A DNA stretch of 64,000 nt, from contig CP064999.1 of the NCBI GenBank assembly GCA_016700115.1, positions 5,389,501-5,453,500 of the forward strand, written 5' to 3'. The notes under the pieces are model-generated. The model had not been told where the DNA came from. It made no database searches and saw only the letters and a program-made list of their open reading frames with translations. This stretch comes from Sphingobacteriales bacterium (GTDB lineage: Bacteria > Bacteroidota > Bacteroidia > Chitinophagales > UBA2359). Below, piece by piece: positions 9,769-18,265 of the stretch (the first letter of the stretch is position 1; every line of letters begins with the position of its first letter). The translations under genes were made by a program, and so were the position numbers.

Positions 9769-11394
9769 ATGAAGTCGCCCTATTTTACCTCAGAACATGA
9801 CTTGTTCCGCCAAAGTGTACGGCAGTTTATTGAAAATGAAGTAGCTCCCCATGCTCAGGAATGGGAGGCTAATGAAGCCATCCCCCGATATATCTGGAAA
9901 AGAATGGGCGAACTTGGTTTATTAGGGCTACATTATCCCGAACAATATGGAGGAGCAGAGTCCGGTTTTTTTTACTCTGTCATTTTTACAGAAGAACTCA
10001 GCCGAAGCCTTATGGGTGGATTTTGTGCTGCTGTCGGAGTTCATTCTTATATGGCAACTGCCCATATAGCTAATGCAGGAAGTGAGAGTTTAAAACAAAA
10101 ATATTTGGTGCCTGCCATTTCGGGCGAAAAAATCGGAGCACTTGCAATTTCTGAACCCGGAGCCGGGTCTGATGTGGCCAATATTCGAACTACTGCCAAA
10201 CGAATAGGCGAGCAATATGTAATCAACGGCTCAAAAACCTTTATCACCAATGGTGTTTATTCTGATTTTGTAGTAGTAGCCTGCAAAACGAACCTATCCG
10301 AAGGAGTGTCGGGTATCAGTCTGATTGTGGTTGATCGAGATACTCCCGGTTTTACAGCGTCAAAACTAAAAAAGATGGGCTGGAACAGTTCCGATACCGG
10401 TGAATTGTTTTTTGACAATGTATGTGTTCCTGTCGAAAATCTGGTAGGAATGGAAGGGAATGGGTTTTACTATATTATGGACAGTTTTCAGTTAGAACGG
10501 TTGATTGCCTCAATCGGCTCAATATCGGCAGCAGACATCGGTTTAGACTTAACCCTGAAATACATCGAAGAACGGGAAGCTTTTGGCAAAAAGATTAATA
10601 AGTTTCAAGCTATCCGACATAGTCTGGCCGATATTGCCACCGAAATTGAAGCTGCCAAACAATTTACCTATTACACTTCCTGGTTGTTTGATCAGGGAGA
10701 GTTTGCGGTTAAAGAGTGTTCAATGCTCAAACTACTGACCAGTGAACTGGCAAAAAAGGCCGCAGATGTTTGCCTTCAGTGCTTCGGCGGATATGGATAC
10801 ATGGAAGAATTTCCAATTGCCCGATTATATAGAGATGCGCGTGTAGGGACTATTGCAGGAGGAACGTCACAGATTATGCGTGAAATTATTTCAAAGATAT
10901 TGATAGATGAAGTTTCCTACCGTCCTGTATATACGGGTTCTATACAGTCTGATGAAAAATCAGATAGTTCAGACAAAGTAACCGACATCGTAACAGAGCA
11001 AATTGAAACACAGCAAAATACTCAAATTCAACATCAAACCGAAAATAACAAGAAAATGAGCAGCAATCCTCAAACAGCCCGTGAAATTGTATTGTCCCTT
11101 TCTGAACGATTAAAAACCTATAAAGTCGAACCTGATTATACCACCACCGTGCATTTTGAACTTCTCGGTGAAAACGGAGGTAAGTTTACCGTTAATATCG
11201 AGCAAGGGGTATGTACAGTTCAAGAAGGCCATATCGGTGTGCCGAAATGTCTGTTAACAGCCAAAGACCGGGATTATGAAGACATTGAACTTGGCCGCGC
11301 TAATCCTCAAATGGCGGTCATGATGGGAAAAATTAAACTGACCAACTTATCTGAAATGATGAAATTTTCAGGTTTGTTTAAAAGACTTCATTGA
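9769..11394 (+). CDS. Acyl-CoA dehydrogenase fused to a C-terminal SCP2 sterol-carrier-like domain
   Basis: Residues 1-385 are a complete FAD-dependent acyl-CoA dehydrogenase: N-terminal helical domain, beta-domain with LAISEPGAGSDVA and GSKTFITNG, and C-terminal helices with CFGGYGYMEEFPIARLYRDAR. The usual catalytic Glu of the IYEGT motif is absent (TIAGGTSQI). The Glu of QLERL (residue 243) is in the place used by long-chain/isovaleryl-type enzymes, so the enzyme is probably still active. A Gln/Asp/Ser-rich linker (about 386-429) leads to residues 430-541, an SCP2-like lipid-binding fold ending GKIKLTNLSEMMKFSGLFKR. An in-frame ATG at 11056 opens the SCP2 part and could allow separate translation. 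The enzyme would perform the first oxidation of beta-oxidation, with SCP2 perhaps presenting the acyl chain. Confidence 0.9.
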   Translation: MKSPYFTSEHDLFRQSVRQFIENEVAPHAQEWEANEAIPRYIWKRMGELGLLGLHYPEQYGGAESGFFYSVIFTEELSRSLMGGFCAAVGVHSYMATAHIANAGSESLKQKYLVPAISGEKIGALAISEPGAGSDVANIRTTAKRIGEQYVINGSKTFITNGVYSDFVVVACKTNLSEGVSGISLIVVDRDTPGFTASKLKKMGWNSSDTGELFFDNVCVPVENLVGMEGNGFYYIMDSFQLERLIASIGSISAADIGLDLTLKYIEEREAFGKKINKFQAIRHSLADIATEIEAAKQFTYYTSWLFDQGEFAVKECSMLKLLTSELAKKAADVCLQCFGGYGYMEEFPIARLYRDARVGTIAGGTSQIMREIISKILIDEVSYRPVYTGSIQSDEKSDSSDKVTDIVTEQIETQQNTQIQHQTENNKKMSSNPQTAREIVLSLSERLKTYKVEPDYTTTVHFELLGENGGKFTVNIEQGVCTVQEGHIGVPKCLLTAKDRDYEDIELGRANPQMAVMMGKIKLTNLSEMMKFSGLFKRLH

Positions 11395-11615
11395 TTGTGA
11401 AGTTATGGTTCAATTGGGGGTTTTTATCAGAAAAATTCTAAGTTTCCTAAAGAATAATTGGGAATAATCGGGTCCGCCGGTTTTTTATCTATATTATATT
11501 TGAGTAACTATTGACTAAAGCACATTCGTGTCAGGGCAAACGTTATTCCAATAAAAGAAATACGAAAAAAACCGATTTTTTTAAAGATTACAAGGTAAAA
11601 ACAGGTTAAATTCTT

Positions 11616-11623
11616 TACCTTTG
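11616..11623 (+). promoter_or_regulatory. Bacteroidota-type -7 promoter element
   Basis: TACCTTTG fits the Bacteroidota -7 consensus TAnnTTTG and lies 31 bp before the start codon of the secreted protein gene at 11655. No clean -33 TTG is visible at the right spacing, so only half of the promoter is supported. Confidence 0.45.
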
Positions 11624-11654
11624 TTTATATCGTGAAATCTAAAACCCCAGTATA

Positions 11655-12839
11655 ATGAAAAAACTATTTCCCCTCTTTCTGTTTTTTTGTGCTACAAAAG
11701 TTGTATTTGCACAATATGAGATGGTTGTTTTTGAATACGAAAAAAGCTATTTTAACCAGGGAAATCCTCTGCCGGCAGAAAGTTATATCATGTTCAGCGG
11801 ACAGGTAGAACAAGGGATTGACCTTGTTGCAGTAGAAATCTATAAAGGCGGAAGCAAACATAAAAAGCCATTATACATTGGAAGCTGGAAGCGTTCTTTC
11901 AGCAACACGGGAGAAAAGTTTGATTTGCCGCTAAACTATAAATTGCGGGGAGGAGATCAGTACGACGTGGTCATAAAAAACTATCGCAGTGCATCGGATA
12001 TAGAAAAAAATAACCTGCGGGAAATCATCAACAGCACCTTAGATGCGTATGTAGATGGCATCATATCGGTAGAAAGACGAAGATTAAGTATTGCTAAACC
12101 GGCCGGTGCTATCATCAAAGATCTCAACGATATCGTGCAACAGGGGACTGTTTTTTATGAAAACAAGATCAACTTTGAATTTCCGGGCTTTTCAGACATC
12201 ATCAAAATAAAAATAGAACAACTCAACAAAACAAAACTGAACAGGGGTTCAATCGTTTTTGCAAATGCCGAAAAGAAAAATACGCGAAACGAAAACAAAC
12301 GACTTTATTCTGAGAAAATGATTGGCGAACTTAAAACCGCCCTACACACAGAAATTGAACAATATGTCAATACAAATTTGATGGTTTTACATGATTGGAC
12401 ACAAGTAAACGATTATCCAACTGAAAAAACCCGCAATGTTATTTCCATCAACGCAGGGTATGGGGGAGTTTATTTTGATGGCGATGTAAACAACCTGTCC
12501 TACGATAGTGCGCCGTATATCGGTATGTCTTTTCCATTTGGCAAATCTGCATTTTCCTCGCCTTTCTGGAGCAATGCCTCATTTTCATTAGGCGCTTTTA
12601 TCAACAATTTTGAAGATGAAGACGGAAACATTGTAACAGGCCCCATTTTTGGCCGACCTTATTATGCTGGCTTAGGCTATAAGGTGTTTCAGTTTATACG
12701 GATAAATGCGGGTGCAACTTTTTTAGAACAAAAGCGAAGTCAGTTTGGATTTGACATCAAGGATGTTAAAGTTCGACCGTTCATTGGTGTAAGTGCAGAA
12801 GTTAATCTTTGGCTGGGACTGGGAAGTAAAAGCAAGTAA
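11655..12839 (+). CDS. Secreted or outer-membrane protein of unknown function
   Basis: A 394-residue protein with a clear signal peptide (MKKLFPLFLFFCATKVVFA, cleaved before QYEM). Residues 20-125 look like a beta-sandwich; 125-250 are helical and charged. From about 263 on (VISINAGYGGVYFDGDVNNL onward) there are alternating aromatic and hydrophobic strands with glycines, ending in LWLGLG, typical of a small outer-membrane barrel. I do not recognise the family. It lies 22 bp before the next gene, an OmpA-type outer-membrane protein, and is probably co-transcribed with it, so an envelope role is likely. A -7 box sits just upstream. Confidence 0.7.
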   Translation: MKKLFPLFLFFCATKVVFAQYEMVVFEYEKSYFNQGNPLPAESYIMFSGQVEQGIDLVAVEIYKGGSKHKKPLYIGSWKRSFSNTGEKFDLPLNYKLRGGDQYDVVIKNYRSASDIEKNNLREIINSTLDAYVDGIISVERRRLSIAKPAGAIIKDLNDIVQQGTVFYENKINFEFPGFSDIIKIKIEQLNKTKLNRGSIVFANAEKKNTRNENKRLYSEKMIGELKTALHTEIEQYVNTNLMVLHDWTQVNDYPTEKTRNVISINAGYGGVYFDGDVNNLSYDSAPYIGMSFPFGKSAFSSPFWSNASFSLGAFINNFEDEDGNIVTGPIFGRPYYAGLGYKVFQFIRINAGATFLEQKRSQFGFDIKDVKVRPFIGVSAEVNLWLGLGSKSK

Positions 12840-12909
12840 CCATCTTTGCCATTAAACCAAAATGGAGATTACCATTTTCAAAGATTATTTTACTTTTAAA
12901 TCGGCAACC

Positions 12910-15351
12910 ATGAAAACTTCAAATCATATTCTAACCATAATTTTGGCTTTTCTGATTTCCTTGCTTCATTTCACTTCGGAAGTTTTAGCTCAAAATGACG
13001 ATTACGGATGGCGTTTAGGTGCCGGCGTTGGTGTGATGAGTTATTATGGCGACTTGAGCAGCAACAGCATAGGAAAGGCTTTTAAACAACACTATAAAAT
13101 TAACAAGAACCGCGATTTGTCTTATAGCATTTTTCTCGAGCGGAGGATTTCCCCGGGAATTGGTATTCAGCTTAGTGGTAATAAAGGTTTTTTAACAGAA
13201 AGTGATCGCAATCGAGCAACATCTGATGCTTTTTATGATCGTGCACTTAATTTCAGAAGCGAAATCAACGAAGGGAACCTGTCTTTTATCTTTAAAGCAG
13301 ATAATGATAAAATTCTCGGAAAAAAAGTTTTTCTCGCCCCCTATTTAGTTTTAGGTGCCGGAATAACTCACTTTCAGGTCTTTGCCGATTTGAAAGACAA
13401 AGATGGTTCTTATTACAACTACTCACAAGCTGTAATCAATGATGGCACTTATGAAACTGATATCACCAATATTGGTACTGAAAAAACAGACAATTATGCG
13501 ACTGTTGTCCCTCATTTAAACGCAGGTGTCGGGCTCCGTTTTAGACTATCGGATCATTTCAGCCTTCATGTTCAGAGTGATTTCAGGTATGTCTTCAGTG
13601 ACTATCTCGATGATGTGAGCAGCACAGTTTTCAGGAGCTCTTACATTAATGAAACTCAGGCATTTGCAGGAAAACCCAATCCTCAATATGACGGAATACG
13701 CGGAAAGGAAAATAACCTGAATGATATTTATGCAATCAGTTCAGCCTCGTTTCGCATCAGTTTCGGACAAAAAAAGGAAACTTTCCTCCCTCCTGTTTTT
13801 TATGCCCGGCAAGTTGAAAACACAGGAACTGAAACAGTTCAACTATTACCAACCGAACTAAAAGTTGGCTCTGAAACCATTGTAGTTTATGACACTATCA
13901 AGGTTATAGAAAAAGGATATACTGCAACTTATGACAGTTCCGGAATTGGACAAACCAAAGCCTTGCTCGACTCTTTGAAACAGGTACAGCTCAACAATCA
14001 ACAGTTGGAATCTCAACTACAACAAGCACAAACAGAGTTTTCTCAATTACAACAAACACTAACGGATGCCCAAAACTCTCAGGATACTTTACTGATCGCA
14101 AAACAAGATGTTATCCTGAACAAAATGGACTCTCTTCAAAAATCCGTTACTAATCTTTATATAGTTTCAGCCGTCTCGGATCAGAAAGCATTGCCACAAG
14201 ACAGTACTGCTACAGATGCAAAATATACAGCCGAGTTAAAGCAGTTAAAAGATGAAATTGACCGACTAAAAGCCGGGCAATTTGCCGACAAAAGACCCTC
14301 ATTAAACCCATCAGGATTTCCTGTTCAAGCTACTGTACCCCCTTTGGCCAATATGCCTGCAGTGTCTCAGATGCCATCTGAAAAAAACATCAAACAAACA
14401 CCCTCCCTAACATCGCCTGATAATCAGGCAATGTTGAAAATTGAAACAGAGATGGACGGGCTGAAAATGCAGATTGCAATGTTAACCAATGCTGTCAATG
14501 CCCAAACTTTGGCGTTATCAAGACAAGCAACTGCAATGCCTCCTGTTACTCAGCCACAGGTAATAATTCAACAGCCTTCACCTATCGGTGAAAGTTCTAA
14601 TCAACAATGGGAAAGTTCACTTAATGCTATTAACAACCAATTGTTTTTACTCAATTCCAGAATTAGTTCTTTGGAGCAACGCCCACCCGCCACTACAATC
14701 ATAGCTGCTCCGGCAACAAATCAGCAATCTGCCAACTCTATTCCTGCAGATTCTACAAATCACCAAAGCTTGATAAAAACGATCGAAGACTTACAAAAAC
14801 AATTACATCTGCTCAATAACAAAGTTCTTGAACTGGAAAAGCAACCTGTCATTCAAAAATCTCCGGTTGTTCCAACTCCTGTAACAAATAATCCACCTAT
14901 AACGGAACCAAAAGCTGTAGTGGCTCCTCCAACACCTCCGCCGGTTAAGACCGTTGAACCTGTTGTCCCATTACCCACTACATCGTCTCGCCCGGAAGTA
15001 ACAGCCGCCTATAAAACAGAAGTGGATAAAATGGGGAGTGTCAGTCTGTTTTTTGAGGTAAATTCTGCTGTTATTTCCGACCCCGAACTGACTAAACTGC
15101 AACGGGTTGTGGATATTATCCGCCGTTATCCGGAAGCCCGCATCACTATCAACGGATATACTGATAGTACGGGCAGTGCCGAATATAATAAAAAGCTTTC
15201 CGAAAAACGGGCAAATGCAGTTTTAGACCGTTTGATTAACGGCTATAAAGTAAACCCTGCACAGGTTATATTGAAGGGGTTTGGGGATGCCAATGCCATG
15301 CCCGGAGCCAGTTCTTACGACCGGAGGGTAGATTTACATTGGGAAAAATAA
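12910..15351 (+). CDS. Outer-membrane barrel protein with coiled-coil and OmpA peptidoglycan-binding domain
   Basis: The frame is open from 12862, but the ATG at 12910 is preferred because it directly opens a signal peptide (MKTSNHILTIILAFLISLLH, ending VLA-Q). Numbering from that start, residues 30-295 form an outer-membrane barrel (DYGWRLGAGVGVMSYYGDLS and later FRISFGQKK). Residues 340-460 and 505-640 are Gln-rich coiled coils, with a Pro/Thr-rich hinge at 655-695. Residues 705-813 form an OmpA-like domain (VSLFFEVNSAVISD, INGYTDSTGSAEYN, LSEKRANAVLDRL) that would bind peptidoglycan. The barrel plus long coiled coil suggests a tether spanning the periplasm. The first 16 codons of the longer frame are AT-rich and lack signal character. 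Confidence 0.85.
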   Translation: MKTSNHILTIILAFLISLLHFTSEVLAQNDDYGWRLGAGVGVMSYYGDLSSNSIGKAFKQHYKINKNRDLSYSIFLERRISPGIGIQLSGNKGFLTESDRNRATSDAFYDRALNFRSEINEGNLSFIFKADNDKILGKKVFLAPYLVLGAGITHFQVFADLKDKDGSYYNYSQAVINDGTYETDITNIGTEKTDNYATVVPHLNAGVGLRFRLSDHFSLHVQSDFRYVFSDYLDDVSSTVFRSSYINETQAFAGKPNPQYDGIRGKENNLNDIYAISSASFRISFGQKKETFLPPVFYARQVENTGTETVQLLPTELKVGSETIVVYDTIKVIEKGYTATYDSSGIGQTKALLDSLKQVQLNNQQLESQLQQAQTEFSQLQQTLTDAQNSQDTLLIAKQDVILNKMDSLQKSVTNLYIVSAVSDQKALPQDSTATDAKYTAELKQLKDEIDRLKAGQFADKRPSLNPSGFPVQATVPPLANMPAVSQMPSEKNIKQTPSLTSPDNQAMLKIETEMDGLKMQIAMLTNAVNAQTLALSRQATAMPPVTQPQVIIQQPSPIGESSNQQWESSLNAINNQLFLLNSRISSLEQRPPATTIIAAPATNQQSANSIPADSTNHQSLIKTIEDLQKQLHLLNNKVLELEKQPVIQKSPVVPTPVTNNPPITEPKAVVAPPTPPPVKTVEPVVPLPTTSSRPEVTAAYKTEVDKMGSVSLFFEVNSAVISDPELTKLQRVVDIIRRYPEARITINGYTDSTGSAEYNKKLSEKRANAVLDRLINGYKVNPAQVILKGFGDANAMPGASSYDRRVDLHWEK

Positions 15352-15462
15352 ATATTGGCATCTATCGTTGTTCAATGATGAAAAATCAGCATAAATATGC
15401 TTTGCCCGGAAAACAAATAATAAGAAGCGTGTTTTGTTTTAGATGATTCAGCTTACGGCTTT

Positions 15463-15494
15463 GTTAAACGATGCCAAAGTTCGCATAGTTTAAC
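15463..15494 (-). terminator. Hairpin downstream of the beta-helix protein gene
   Basis: Arms of 12 bp with one mismatch (15463-15474 and 15483-15494, loop 8) lie 8 bp beyond the stop of the minus-strand gene ending at 15502. No U-tract follows, so termination is only suggested by position. Confidence 0.3.
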
Positions 15495-15501
15495 TGCATA
15501 G

Positions 15502-17364
15502 TTAATCAATTACCAGTTCAACCGAAATGTTGCCGGATGGTGCCGAATTCCATTGTACCATTATCTGATTAGTACCTTGTCCTGACAGAATTGTGCCTTC
15601 GGTAACTGTCCATTCATAACTGCTTCCATAAATGAATGGCACACTGTACAAATAGGTATCACTGTTACAGGCAACCTGCTGACCGGAAATTGCTAAACTG
15701 CCGGGAAAATAGTAATTACAGATATTCAGGTCAAAACCTTCCCGGATATAATTGTTGACCGATGAAGCGGTAAAATCGGGATTCCAGTTATCTTTTGACA
15801 TTTGACGGCAAATGGTCAAAAATTCAATGAGCCCACCTGTTTCGCCAATATGAGTTAGGTAAGTTGAAATATTCCGGTTAGGGTCAGGGTAAGCAACTTC
15901 TGCGTTTGATGCTCCGATTTCTCCGCTTTGTGCAACCCAATTGGTAAAAGTACCTGATGGTATAAACCAGTTTCCGGCGCTGACAGTATTGAAATATCGG
16001 TTATTGCTAAAGGAAAGATTACCGAAAGATCCGTTTTGCACAACACAATACCCTTTAAGATTTCCCATTTGAATGTCGTTGGCAATGATCTGATTATTGC
16101 CGGCTAAAATACTTCCTGCATTGATACCTGATGAATAAGCAATACCTGAAGGGGTATTGTTACCCCAGTTATAGACAATGTTGTTTTCAAAACTGACATC
16201 TTGTACGCGGTTAAAACTAATGCCGAGGTTGTATTCGGATACCGGCGTAAAATGTGCAACTATGTTGTGGTGAACGATTGCTCCTGTTACTCTTTCCACC
16301 GAAATTCCGTTTCCCTGATCAAAAGGCTCTACTCTTGCATCCAGAACAACATTATAAGCAACTTCAGCACTCACTGATTCTGTCGGCCAATTTAATGCTG
16401 TGCCGTCAAAAGTTCCTATCAGGATATTGCGGGGGTTGGACAAATAAAGGTTGTCAAAAATAAAACCGCCGCATCTGTGTCCGCCACCAACCGCAGAAGC
16501 TCTCGAAACTATATTGCGTTTAAAAACTAAATTCCGGCAACCAACCTGAAAATAAGTGTTATGGCTAAAACCGGTAGCTACCGCACCTGCAATCTCTTCA
16601 TTCCATCCATTGTGGTCAATCAGATTTTCTTCAAATAAAATCGAATCTACCCGGTTGATGAAAATTCCACCGCCCCCGCCTCCTGTTTCATAAGCATCTG
16701 TAAATACTGATCTTCTTACTTTTAAGTTTATTCTGGAAAAATCACCTGCCGAAACAGGATCTTGTGCTACAAGCTGGGTATGGAATGCATCGAAATGACA
16801 ATCTTCAATTAAAAAATGATTAAAAGCAGCATTAGTGAGATTGACACCAACCGGTTCATCTGTTCCACTACGGGTATGCGGTTTTGCATATAAACCAACC
16901 ATGCTCACAAAGGCTGCGGAACTTCCAAAAAAATCTATCAACCCATTGTTACCTGTTAAAATCTGAGGTCTTTGTATATCATATCCATAGCTTCCAATTA
17001 AGAGAGGTTCGTTGATATTGCGTCCGAATAAAGATACAGTACCAAATGACTCATTGACCCAAACATCTCCCTTTTTAAACAAAATCCAATCGGGAAACCC
17101 TGCTCTCAACTGTGTTTTAGCAGCAGCAATAGACTCAAAAGCAAGGATGAAGCCGACAGGGTGAAAAGGGTCGGAGCCAATTTCAGGCATATCCGGTGAG
17201 TATATAATTGCAGTGGCATCGTTTCCCGAATCGGCACTTACATAAATTAAACGTGAATCGACAGAAGGGGTAAACTGACTCCAACCGTTTAAAACTGAAG
17301 CCTGAGGAAACATCACTTTAATACTCACTAAATTAAAAAATAATAAAAATGCAAGTTTACTCAT
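15502..17364 (-). CDS. Secreted right-handed beta-helix protein with C-terminal PKD-like domain
   Basis: A 620-residue exported protein. The N-terminus (MSKLAFLLFFNLVSIKVMFP) is a signal peptide. Residues about 110-500 are a parallel beta-helix: repeated short strands with Asn ladders such as VVLDARVEPFDQGN, VHHNIV and VSFENNIVYNWGNN, as in pectate-lyase-like and carbohydrate-active proteins. Residues about 555-620 are a PKD/Ig-like module (YEWTVTEGTILSGQGTNQI) that is also the last domain of two other minus-strand secreted proteins here (ending at 28242 and 45215). The protein stops right after this module with no T9SS sorting domain. The likely role is binding or cleavage of a polysaccharide; no catalytic residues could be assigned. 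Confidence 0.75.
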   Translation of the reverse strand: MSKLAFLLFFNLVSIKVMFPQASVLNGWSQFTPSVDSRLIYVSADSGNDATAIIYSPDMPEIGSDPFHPVGFILAFESIAAAKTQLRAGFPDWILFKKGDVWVNESFGTVSLFGRNINEPLLIGSYGYDIQRPQILTGNNGLIDFFGSSAAFVSMVGLYAKPHTRSGTDEPVGVNLTNAAFNHFLIEDCHFDAFHTQLVAQDPVSAGDFSRINLKVRRSVFTDAYETGGGGGGIFINRVDSILFEENLIDHNGWNEEIAGAVATGFSHNTYFQVGCRNLVFKRNIVSRASAVGGGHRCGGFIFDNLYLSNPRNILIGTFDGTALNWPTESVSAEVAYNVVLDARVEPFDQGNGISVERVTGAIVHHNIVAHFTPVSEYNLGISFNRVQDVSFENNIVYNWGNNTPSGIAYSSGINAGSILAGNNQIIANDIQMGNLKGYCVVQNGSFGNLSFSNNRYFNTVSAGNWFIPSGTFTNWVAQSGEIGASNAEVAYPDPNRNISTYLTHIGETGGLIEFLTICRQMSKDNWNPDFTASSVNNYIREGFDLNICNYYFPGSLAISGQQVACNSDTYLYSVPFIYGSSYEWTVTEGTILSGQGTNQIMVQWNSAPSGNISVELVID

Positions 17365-17442
17365 AAGTTAGAATCACTTTTAATCAAAATTAGCATTTTT
17401 TTAAAAACCCCGACTATGTTTTAAAGTTATCATAAGAATTTA

Positions 17443-18084
17443 ATGAAAAATAAAACCATACCTTTACTACTTATGTTACAATCGTCCGTTGTCAGCCTGC
17501 CTGATTCTGAAATATATTATTACCCTCATTTTTTTCAAGAAAATGAAGCGGACGATATATTGATAAAAATGCTGGCACCGGGTCTAATTGAATGGAAGCA
17601 GGAAAGTATTCAACTGTTTGGTAAAAAAGTATTGACACCGAGACTCAGTGCATGGTATGGAGAAGAAGGAACTGAATATACCTATTCCGGCCTGACTATG
17701 AAACCCATACCCTTTACACCTGAGTTAAAGTATATCAAACATAAGTTAGAGAAGATTAACCCAATCTGTCACTTTAACAGTGTTTTACTCAACCTTTACC
17801 GCGATGGTCAGGATTCCATGGGTTGGCACTCAGATGATGAACCTGAGTTGGGGAAAAATCCAATCATTGCATCTGTCAGTTTTGGAGCTGCAAGGCGTTT
17901 TATTTTCCGCAACACCAAGCAAAAACAACTCAAACAAGAAATTTTTCTTCAACATGGTTCTTTATTGCTGATGAAAGGAACCACCCAACACTTCTGGCAA
18001 CATGCTTTGCCTAAAACATCGAAGGCAACCGGTGTCAGAATTAACCTGACTTATCGAAAAATCTTAAATAGAGAAAGAAAATGA
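17443..18084 (+). CDS. AlkB-like Fe(II)/2-oxoglutarate-dependent dioxygenase
   Basis: A 213-residue cytoplasmic protein of the AlkB family, which removes alkyl lesions from DNA or RNA bases by oxidative dealkylation. The double-stranded beta-helix iron site is complete: His129 and Asp131 in MGWHSDDEPELG and His187 in FWQHALPKT. The 2-oxoglutarate-binding arginine is Arg199 in GVRINLTYR, with Arg205 completing the family R-x5-R signature. The substrate-lid motif NSVLLNLYRDGQDSMG and SFGAARRFIFR are also typical. It resembles the ALKBH2/3-type bacterial group more than E. coli AlkB. It stands alone between divergent neighbours, so no operon context helps. Confidence 0.92.
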   Translation: MKNKTIPLLLMLQSSVVSLPDSEIYYYPHFFQENEADDILIKMLAPGLIEWKQESIQLFGKKVLTPRLSAWYGEEGTEYTYSGLTMKPIPFTPELKYIKHKLEKINPICHFNSVLLNLYRDGQDSMGWHSDDEPELGKNPIIASVSFGAARRFIFRNTKQKQLKQEIFLQHGSLLLMKGTTQHFWQHALPKTSKATGVRINLTYRKILNRERK

Positions 18085-18183
18085 GCAAATCATCTGCATC
18101 AAGCATGATTTTTTCAAACCTGTTCATCATTTTTACTCCTGTTGTTGTTTATCATCAACCGTACTGAAAAGTAATCTTATTCT

Positions 18184-18191
18184 TACCTTTA
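18184..18191 (+). promoter_or_regulatory. Possible -7 element upstream of the M1 aminopeptidase
   Basis: TACCTTTA differs by one base from the Bacteroidota TAnnTTTG consensus and lies 74 bp upstream of the start at 18266. No clear -33 partner was found. Confidence 0.25.
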
Positions 18192-18265
18192 CACACTAAT
18201 CAGGATACTTGTTTTGTCTATAAGATCTCTCCATTCAAACCCCTTCTCCCAATCAAAACTTTTTT

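Noticed and set aside
12862..12909. Upstream in-frame ATG of the OmpA-type protein
   Set aside because: The extension would hide the signal peptide that begins exactly at 12910.
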